DNA from: Bacteroidales bacterium
GTDB lineage: Bacteria > Bacteroidota > Bacteroidia > Bacteroidales > Bacteroidaceae
Direction of reading: 5' to 3'
Assembly (NCBI GenBank): GCA_030523385.1
Contig: JAUNIV010000207.1
Location: 1 to 5,145 of the forward strand
Length of the DNA: 5,145 bases
Numbering within the stretch: position 1 is the stretch's first letter; each line of letters begins with the position of its first letter. Positions 1 through 5,145 of this stretch are shown here, one piece after another. A model generated the notes under the pieces. That model saw nothing but the letters and a program-made list of their open reading frames with translations. It was not told the origin of the DNA and searched no databases. A program made the translations under genes and the position numbers.

Positions 1-1
1 A

Positions 2-2110
2 GAAGATGGCGATGGAGCGATGACTGGTACAGCTAATTATGCATCTTCTATCGATTTGTTCGGTTTGGACGAAGATGGCAATTCACCCATTGCTTTGCAG
101 AATGAATATTTGGGTTATTGCTTCGTTTCATTTACTGAACCTTTGCAAGTTGAGCAGTATGGTTTGTCAATCGATGACAACAATGTGCTGACTATTGCAA
201 ATATGCCTTCTGATGCAACTTCAATCCAGATTAACGTAAAAGTTACAGCTTTGGGATTGAACGGTTCTGTAATGTCTAAAGAAACAACTATTACAATCAA
301 TCAGAAGATTGCTTCTGATATCCGTTTGGATGATAAGGCTATTGTATTGGCTGCTGAAGAAGATGCAGAAGACATCAGATGGAATATTGCTGACTTGAAG
401 TTCAATAACATTCAGTTGAATAAGTTTGTTCAGGCTTCTGCAAATGATAAATTAACTATCACACTGACTCGTGAAGACAAGGAAGGTAAATATGTTGCAT
501 TCAGCAAAGCTATTTATTGCTATGATGCTGATGGAGAAGTAACAGATGATTATAAGGAAGCTGTTACCTTTGGATTCTCTGTAAATGGTGAGACTGGTAA
601 GGATAAGACTGGTACTTTGACATTTGCAGGTGAAGAATACACTTGGGAACAGATTCTGCCCAAAAATTATACTATTACTTTGGTTGCAACAGAAGGTTCT
701 TCTCAATTCTTCACAGCCGATGCGACATTGAAGGTTTCTAACCCGACTGCTGCCGCTATCAAGTTGGTTGCTGAATTTGTAGAAAATAAGACTTTGCAGG
801 CTGTTGGTGTAGTAGATCCTACTAAGACCATAGCAGCTGGAAGACCTATCAATTATGACTTGCTGAAAGGTATTGTAAAGAGCGAAAATGTAACAATTGA
901 CAAATATATTGATGTTGATTATGAAAATTATGTAGCATCTGGCTCTACCAATACTAAGGATATGGCTTCTCAGAACTGGTTCGAAAAAGAAGGTTCTACT
1001 TTGACTGTCTATGCTTATGACGAAGATGGAGCAAAAGAAAAGCCTGCTCAGTTCGACCGTCTTGACAAGACACGCAATATCCGCATCGAATATCACTTGT
1101 TTGACAATGCAAAGAATAAGGATGTATTTGAATTCCCGATTGTAGTGAAGAGTGCTGTATATAGTGCTACTCCTGAAAAGGTAATTACAATGACGGAAGA
1201 CAAACTGAGTGCTGTATTTGGCGGTGCTAACAACACCAATTTGATTAAGGTAGCTGATATTACGAAAGCTGTATTGGCTGCTGGTCCGGATAAGGGTAAA
1301 GAATATCAGTTGTTCAATGTTGCTGCTGGTGATCCGACAGTTTATACTTATAACAATTATGGCACACTTGCTAAGACTCCTGTTGCTGCCGGTGCAAATG
1401 ATGTTATTGCTAGCACTTACGTTGTAAATGATAATGGTCTGATGATTGAAATCGAATTGAGTGATTTGGCATTCTTCAATTATACCGCAGCACAAATCAT
1501 GGACGCACAGAATGGCAAGGCTCATTACTATCTGCCTTATCAGACTCTTGTTGATATCAAAACGAATGCAACTGCTGACGAAAAGGCGGCTAATACACTC
1601 TCTTGGAATGCTTTGTGGAACTCTGTTAAGGACTTGACTGCCAATGTTGAGGTTGAAGAAAATATCTTCGAAACTCAGGACTTGTTCACAGCAGCAGTAG
1701 ATCCTAAAGATAATGTGGTTGTTGGTTCTTTGGAATTGAATACTGCTGCTTACAATGCTATAAAGAAACTTGCAGAAACAAATGAAACTGCAGCTGCAAA
1801 CTTGGCAAACATTGATATGTTCAAGAAGTATGCTGATAAGATTCCGTTCAAGACTGTAACAGTAAGTATTGATTCTACTCCTAAGAATGTAGATTCTAAA
1901 CTGTTGAATGGTCAAGCTACAATTGACTATGTAGATAAAGCTACTGGTGAGAAGTTTGCTACAATCAGCGGTTCTACAATTAAGGCTGTATTGGCAACTG
2001 GTGTATCAGTTCCGGGTGACGAAGTTGAAGTACCGTTCAAGTTGACTATCAATGATGCTTGGGGTAAGACAATGGTTTACCAATTCACTGCTACATTTAC
2101 TACAAAGTAA
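2..2110 (+). CDS. Large multi-module beta-sandwich protein, probably secreted or cell-surface (5' end outside the window)
   Basis: The reading frame is already open at base 2 (residues EDGDGA precede the first in-window Met at base 20), so this is the C-terminal part, about 700 residues, of a longer protein. I do not recognise a named family. The chain is acidic, rich in Ala, Thr, Asn, Asp and Val, has only two Cys and no membrane helix. Numbering from the Met at base 20, a turn of the type D-x-D-G recurs at 17-20, 169-172 and 334-337, with weaker versions near 470 (NDNG) and 639 (DKATG). Paired alternating beta strands occur at 68-93, 216-239, 352-377 and 668-693, the last ending the protein. 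This suggests about five Ig-like modules of roughly 140-170 residues. Codon choice is biased to GGT, GCT, GTT, ACT, AAG and TTG, unlike the neighbouring genes, which suggests high expression. A signal peptide, if any, lies upstream. An abundant surface-layer-like lipoprotein is one possibility, but this is inference only. Confidence 0.85.
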   Translation, partial: EDGDGAMTGTANYASSIDLFGLDEDGNSPIALQNEYLGYCFVSFTEPLQVEQYGLSIDDNNVLTIANMPSDATSIQINVKVTALGLNGSVMSKETTITINQKIASDIRLDDKAIVLAAEEDAEDIRWNIADLKFNNIQLNKFVQASANDKLTITLTREDKEGKYVAFSKAIYCYDADGEVTDDYKEAVTFGFSVNGETGKDKTGTLTFAGEEYTWEQILPKNYTITLVATEGSSQFFTADATLKVSNPTAAAIKLVAEFVENKTLQAVGVVDPTKTIAAGRPINYDLLKGIVKSENVTIDKYIDVDYENYVASGSTNTKDMASQNWFEKEGSTLTVYAYDEDGAKEKPAQFDRLDKTRNIRIEYHLFDNAKNKDVFEFPIVVKSAVYSATPEKVITMTEDKLSAVFGGANNTNLIKVADITKAVLAAGPDKGKEYQLFNVAAGDPTVYTYNNYGTLAKTPVAAGANDVIASTYVVNDNGLMIEIELSDLAFFNYTAAQIMDAQNGKAHYYLPYQTLVDIKTNATADEKAANTLSWNALWNSVKDLTANVEVEENIFETQDLFTAAVDPKDNVVVGSLELNTAAYNAIKKLAETNETAAANLANIDMFKKYADKIPFKTVTVSIDSTPKNVDSKLLNGQATIDYVDKATGEKFATISGSTIKAVLATGVSVPGDEVEVPFKLTINDAWGKTMVYQFTATFTTK

Positions 2111-2127
2111 TTATACTTGAAAGATAA

Positions 2128-2157
2128 AAGCCAGCTTCTCTTCGTGAGAAGCGGCTT
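2128..2157 (+). other. 3'-UTR hairpin without a T-tract
   Basis: The arms GCTTCTC (2134-2140) and GAGAAGC (2146-2152) pair perfectly around the loop TTCGT. After a single bulged A at 2133 the stem continues with AAGCC (2128-2132) against GGCTT (2153-2157), giving 12 base pairs. No run of T follows, so it is a poor terminator by itself. It lies 17 bases after the stop codon of the large modular gene and upstream of that gene's strong terminator. It may protect the mRNA 3' end or help termination; that role is inferred. Confidence 0.6.
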
Positions 2158-2182
2158 CTACCTAAAGTTATAAACTCTTTCA

Positions 2183-2240
2183 GTGGGGAAAGAACTATCC
2201 ATAAATAGGAAATGTTTCTTTCCCCGCTTTTTTATTTTTT
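2183..2240 (+). terminator. Intrinsic terminator of the large modular protein gene
   Basis: GGGGAAAGAA (2185-2194) pairs perfectly with TTCTTTCCCC (2216-2225). A T-G and a G-C pair at the base extend the stem to 12 base pairs. The loop is about 21 bases. A T-rich tract, CTTTTTTATTTTTT (2227-2240), follows directly, which is the classical rho-independent layout for + strand transcription. On the opposite strand no T-tract follows the hairpin, so it should act in one direction, for the upstream gene. Confidence 0.88.
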
Positions 2241-2323
2241 AATTGTAGATTTATACTATCAACACATCAGATAAAAAATCTATGAGCACTGAAATATGTA
2301 ATAGACGGTAAGCGCGATGCCAT

Positions 2324-2911
2324 TCAAGGCATCCAGTATTCAGTATTTTCCTTCCTATGTCGCTTTACCCATGCACGCAACTCATCCAAAGTATGCACTC
2401 CATGTTCCAAAACAGCTTCGTAATACTCCACTCCATGAATCTCTTCTTCGTCGGGCGTATCATATTTCAGTTGCAAGATGGTGCGGCGGGTTTTGGGTGT
2501 GAGGCGTGCTACGATGCGATCGGCTACTTTCTCAAAGAAACCGTCATATCGGGTGCCGCTTTCGATATGAATCATGTCTATCTGCCACAATTCACCGTTA
2601 TCAGCCTGATACCAGGCATGCCAGGCTATGCAATGCTCGTCGGTATGCAGCCCGTTGATACATTTGATTTCGGTGATGTGCGGATTCTGTGCCAGCTTGG
2701 CCATGATGCCGAAACTCATTTCTGTTGTAATGCCACGGGAGTAGATGTGCAGGTCGATGTCCCGATGTTTGCATAACAAACCCATGCGGAGCGAACCCAC
2801 CAACCGACATTCTGCGCCTGCCGATTCCCATAAATCCTCTACACCGCTTTGGCGAAGCACTTCACGGGCACGCACCGACTGCTTTTGCGAATACTCTAAA
2901 ATACTGTCCAT
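2324..2911 (-). CDS. Stand-alone nucleotidyltransferase-superfamily protein (pol beta-type fold)
   Basis: The product is 195 residues if started at the Met at 2911. It shows the hallmark of minimal nucleotidyltransferases: G39-S40 in VGSLRMG, then the D51-x-D53 pair in RDIDLHIY, and a third acidic residue, D112, in the beta strand WQIDMIHI. In this superfamily these three Asp residues bind two metal ions for transfer of a nucleotide from an NTP. The substrate cannot be read from the sequence. The C-terminal half has a conserved-looking run, RYDGFFEKVADRI (121-133), and ends in a basic helix (residues 176-187). It has no signal peptide or membrane segment, so it should be cytosolic. A longer form from the Met at 2950 is possible, but that Met overlaps the putative -7 promoter element (2937-2944), so the shorter start is preferred. 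It has no same-strand partner in the window and lies divergent to the GH97 gene. A non-catalytic or RNA-modifying role cannot be excluded. Confidence 0.82.
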   Translation of the reverse strand: MDSILEYSQKQSVRAREVLRQSGVEDLWESAGAECRLVGSLRMGLLCKHRDIDLHIYSRGITTEMSFGIMAKLAQNPHITEIKCINGLHTDEHCIAWHAWYQADNGELWQIDMIHIESGTRYDGFFEKVADRIVARLTPKTRRTILQLKYDTPDEEEIHGVEYYEAVLEHGVHTLDELRAWVKRHRKENTEYWMP

Positions 2912-2936
2912 ATTTGTCTTAAATTTAAGAAATTTG

Positions 2937-2967
2937 CGAAGATACGGCATTTATTTTAAATGGCAGT
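2937..2967 (-). promoter_or_regulatory. Putative Bacteroides-type promoter of the nucleotidyltransferase gene
   Basis: On the minus strand TATCTTCG (2944-2937) matches the Bacteroides -7 consensus TAnnTTTG with one mismatch. The tetramer ACTG (2967-2964) sits 19 bases upstream, where TTTG is expected, but matches only in TG. Transcription would begin near 2930, leaving a leader of about 20 bases before the preferred ATG at 2911. The -33 match is weak, so this is tentative. Confidence 0.4.
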
Positions 2968-2998
2968 TCTGTTTATTCATTTAAAAAACGTACTTTTG
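2968..2998 (+). promoter_or_regulatory. Bacteroides-type promoter of the GH97 gene
   Basis: TACTTTTG (2991-2998) is a full match to the Bacteroides primary-sigma -7 element TAnnTTTG. TCTG (2968-2971), one mismatch from TTTG, lies 19 bases upstream at the expected -33 distance. Transcription would start near 3005, giving an AT-rich leader of about 34 bases before the ATG at 3039. There is no Shine-Dalgarno sequence, which is usual for this phylum. The -33 element directly abuts that of the opposite-facing promoter. Confidence 0.65.
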
Positions 2999-3038
2999 TA
3001 AAATAATAAACAAAACCTTTTTAACTTTTAATTCTATT

Positions 3039-5051
3039 ATGAGAACATACATTGGTTATCTCTCTTGCTTTTTACTTCTTTTGTGTGGCTGCTCTTCGCG
3101 CCCCACGAGTGTTTCTTCACCGGATGGACACATCGCACTGACCTTTGCTTTGGACGAAGCCGGAAATATGAGTTATGCCGTCACAGTGAATGGGGCGGAC
3201 TTTATTCTTCCTTCTCCGATGGGCTTTGAAGGACGTGACGGCGTGAACCTGGCCGAAGGTTTCCGGGTGGAAAATACGGAGTTTGCTTCGAAAGACGAGG
3301 CGTGGACACAGCCTTGGGGCGAAAACAAGAACCTGCGCAATCATTACAACGAAATGGCGGTACACCTCAAGAATGCGGCAGAGACCCGATTGGTGGCACG
3401 CTTCCGCGTGTTTGATGACGGATTGGGGTTCCGCTACGAATATGAAGTGCCCGATGCAGACAGTCTTTTCATTATGAATGAACTGACGGGGTTCCGGATT
3501 GCCAACGACGGCACATCCTGGTCTATACCTGCCAGCTTTGAAACCTACGAACTGCTTTATCGCACACAACCTATCAGCCGGATAGACAATGCCAATACTC
3601 CCATGACCTTCAAGACTGAAGACGGTGTTTATGCCAGCATACACGAAGCGGCACTGACTGATTTCCCCGAAATGACATTGAAGCATACGGAAGGTTGCAG
3701 TTTCGTTGCCGAACTGGCTCCTTGGCCCGATGGCGTAAAGGCACGCTTTGAGGGAGGAAAGTTCACGACACCATGGCGTACCATACAGATAGCTCCTCAG
3801 GCAGTGGGACTGATTAACTCAGCACTCATATTGAACCTGAATGAACCTTGTGCACTGGAAGGTGACCTTAGCTGGATACGCCCCATGAAGTATGTGGGCA
3901 TCTGGTGGGGAATGCACCTCGGTGTGGAGACCTGGGCAATGGACGACCGCCACGGTGCCACTACGGCCAATGCCAAACGCCACATCGACTTTGCGGCAGC
4001 CAATAACATAGAAGCCGTGATGTTCGAAGGATGGAACGAAGGCTGGGAAAGCTGGGGAGGCATGCAGACATTTGACTATACCAAACCCTACGCCGACTTC
4101 GATATGGACGAGGTGGTGCGCTATGCCAATGAAAAAGGAGTGCAAATCATCGGGCACCACGAAACGGGTGGAAACATCCTCAACTACGAACGCCAGCTCG
4201 ACGCTTCTTATAAATGGTATGCCGACTACGGCGTGCACAGCGTAAAGACCGGTTATGCAGGCGGACTGCCCAACGGACATAACCACCACGGGCAATACAA
4301 TGTGCGCCACTATCGGCGCGTGGTGCAGACGGCTGCCAAATATCAGACCACGATTGATGCGCACGAACCCATCAAGGATACAGGCATCCGCCGTACTTAT
4401 CCCAACATGATGACCCGCGAAGGTGCACGAGGCATGGAATGGAACGGATGGAGCGAAGGCAATCCGCCCGAACACCATGTGCTTCTTCCCTTCACCCGTC
4501 TGCTGGGAGGCCCCATGGATTATACACCGGGCACGTTTGACATCCTGTATGACCGTACCCGCAACTCTCCTCGCCGTAAGAAATGGAACGATTTGGATCA
4601 AGGTAACAGTCGCGTGAATACCACATTGGCCAAACAGATAGCCAACTGGGTGGTGCTCTATTCGCCTCTGCAGATGGCTTCGGATCTCATTGAAAACTAC
4701 GAAGGACATCCTGCTTTCCAATTCTTCCGCGACTTCGATGCCGATTGTGACTGGTCGGAAGCTTTGCAAGGAGAACCGGGTGAGTTCATCGCAGTGGTGC
4801 GCCGGGCTAAAGACAAATATTTCTTGGGAGCTACGACCAATGCCGAGGCACGCAACCTGACGATTCCTCTGTCTTTCTTAGAGGAAGGAAAAACTTACCA
4901 GGCGGTGATTTATGCAGACGGTGAGGATGCCGACTGGGAAACCAATCCCACATCCTACGAGATAGTGAAGCGCGAAGTGACTTCCGCCGATACGTTGGAC
5001 GTGAAGATGGCTAAGGGTGGGGGACAGGCCGTAACCTTCCTGCCTCTGTAA
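3039..5051 (+). CDS. GH97 glycoside hydrolase lipoprotein, SusB-like inverting type (probable alpha-glucosidase)
   Basis: The 670-residue product is close to the usual GH97 length and looks complete. Residues 1-18 form a lipoprotein signal with lipobox L15-C-G-C18. The following SSRPTS lacks the acidic surface-export signal of Bacteroidota, so it probably faces the periplasm. Domain order is that of GH97: an N-terminal beta-sandwich (about 23-280), a (beta/alpha)8 catalytic barrel from KYVGIWWGMH (284-293) to about 560, and a C-terminal beta-sandwich (about 570-670). By recalled alignment to Bacteroides thetaiotaomicron SusB, E375 (GHHE), E443 (AHE), E461 and E467 (RGME) match SusB E439, E508, E526 and E532. 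E203 (IHEAAL) matches the Ca2+ ligand E194. KTGY at 403-406 takes the place of the KxDF nucleophile motif of retaining GH97 alpha-galactosidases, so an inverting, Ca2+-dependent alpha-glucosidase is favoured. Linkage preference (starch, dextran or other alpha-glucan) cannot be read. A putative transporter gene follows after 48 bases, probably in the same operon. Confidence 0.95.
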   Translation: MRTYIGYLSCFLLLLCGCSSRPTSVSSPDGHIALTFALDEAGNMSYAVTVNGADFILPSPMGFEGRDGVNLAEGFRVENTEFASKDEAWTQPWGENKNLRNHYNEMAVHLKNAAETRLVARFRVFDDGLGFRYEYEVPDADSLFIMNELTGFRIANDGTSWSIPASFETYELLYRTQPISRIDNANTPMTFKTEDGVYASIHEAALTDFPEMTLKHTEGCSFVAELAPWPDGVKARFEGGKFTTPWRTIQIAPQAVGLINSALILNLNEPCALEGDLSWIRPMKYVGIWWGMHLGVETWAMDDRHGATTANAKRHIDFAAANNIEAVMFEGWNEGWESWGGMQTFDYTKPYADFDMDEVVRYANEKGVQIIGHHETGGNILNYERQLDASYKWYADYGVHSVKTGYAGGLPNGHNHHGQYNVRHYRRVVQTAAKYQTTIDAHEPIKDTGIRRTYPNMMTREGARGMEWNGWSEGNPPEHHVLLPFTRLLGGPMDYTPGTFDILYDRTRNSPRRKKWNDLDQGNSRVNTTLAKQIANWVVLYSPLQMASDLIENYEGHPAFQFFRDFDADCDWSEALQGEPGEFIAVVRRAKDKYFLGATTNAEARNLTIPLSFLEEGKTYQAVIYADGEDADWETNPTSYEIVKREVTSADTLDVKMAKGGGQAVTFLPL

Positions 5052-5099
5052 AGCCGCAGCTTGTGAACCTGAAAAGATGAACCTTTAAATAATATACGT

Positions 5100-5145
5100 A
5101 TGAAAACAGACAAAAAACGCAACCCCATTACGTGGGTGCCTACCG
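5100..5145 (+). CDS. Start of a probable AmpG-like major facilitator transporter (3' end outside the window)
   Basis: An ATG at 5100 opens a frame that runs to the window edge, giving 15 codons: MKTDKKRNPITWVPT. A basic leader followed by RNP-x-x-W-x-PT resembles the N-terminus of Bacteroidota AmpG-like major facilitator proteins, where the first membrane helix begins just after this point. That match is from memory and from very few residues. The gene lies 48 bases after the GH97 stop codon on the same strand, with no terminator hairpin and no clear TAnnTTTG promoter between them, so co-transcription is likely. If it is a transporter, it would import the sugar released by the GH97 enzyme across the inner membrane. 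Confidence 0.55.
   Translation, partial: MKTDKKRNPITWVPT

Noticed and set aside
20..22. The ATG at base 20 as the true start of the modular protein
   Set aside because: The frame is open upstream to the window edge with similar acidic codons (EDGDGA), and there is no room to see a promoter or signal peptide. It is most likely an internal Met.
452..1915. A 487-codon open frame on the minus strand, opposite the large modular gene
   Set aside because: Its translation is dominated by Ile, Ser and Cys with no recognisable motif, and it lies wholly inside the well-supported + strand gene. It stays open because of that gene's codon bias, so it is a shadow frame.
2282..2311. A 9-codon open frame starting at an ATG after the terminator
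   Set aside because: It is too short, has no promoter and has no recognisable peptide function. It is expected by chance.
2316..2333. A short inverted repeat, GATGCC/GGCATC with a 6-base spacer, over the stop codon of the nucleotidyltransferase gene
   Set aside because: The stem is only 6 base pairs and no T-tract follows on the minus strand, so it is not a convincing terminator. A second small AT-rich hairpin near 2267-2284 is also too weak to call.
2357..2776. A 139-codon open frame on the + strand over the nucleotidyltransferase gene
   Set aside because: The minus strand carries clear nucleotidyltransferase motifs across the same bases, while the + frame has no motif and no promoter.
3819..4769. 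A 316-codon open frame on the minus strand, opposite the GH97 gene
   Set aside because: The + strand frame has a complete GH97 domain order and conserved catalytic residues. The minus frame has no family features and is rich in His and Val from the complementary codons.

Overview
The window looks like chromosomal DNA from a gut-type Bacteroidota, most likely Bacteroides or a close relative. The reasons are a SusB-type GH97 glycosidase, start codons preceded by AT-rich leaders without a Shine-Dalgarno sequence, and a promoter matching the Bacteroides -33/-7 pattern (TAnnTTTG). The species cannot be named from the sequence alone.

Layout. Bases 2-2110 (+) hold the 3' part of a large gene whose start lies upstream of the window. 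Its product appears to be a chain of divergent beta-sandwich modules and is probably secreted or surface-exposed. Its codon use (GGT, GCT, GTT, ACT, AAG, TTG) differs from the other genes here and suggests strong expression. The gene ends in a double hairpin region, the second hairpin being a textbook intrinsic terminator (2183-2240). Bases 2324-2911 (-) encode a small stand-alone protein with the signature of the DNA polymerase beta-type nucleotidyltransferase superfamily. A compact divergent control region (about 2912-3038) separates it from a GH97 glycoside hydrolase lipoprotein gene (3039-5051, +). That gene is followed after 48 bases by the first 15 codons of another gene (5100 onward), whose opening residues resemble the start of an AmpG-like major facilitator transporter.

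How the parts work together. The GH97 enzyme and the putative transporter are on the same strand, close together and with no visible terminator between them. They probably form an operon that trims alpha-linked oligosaccharides in the periplasm and imports the product. No susC/susD pair is visible, so this is not a classical polysaccharide utilization locus within these limits. The large modular protein and the nucleotidyltransferase look like independent units.

I found no CRISPR array, tRNA, rRNA, insertion sequence or evident defence system. The region is mostly ordinary. Its least explained element is the large modular protein.
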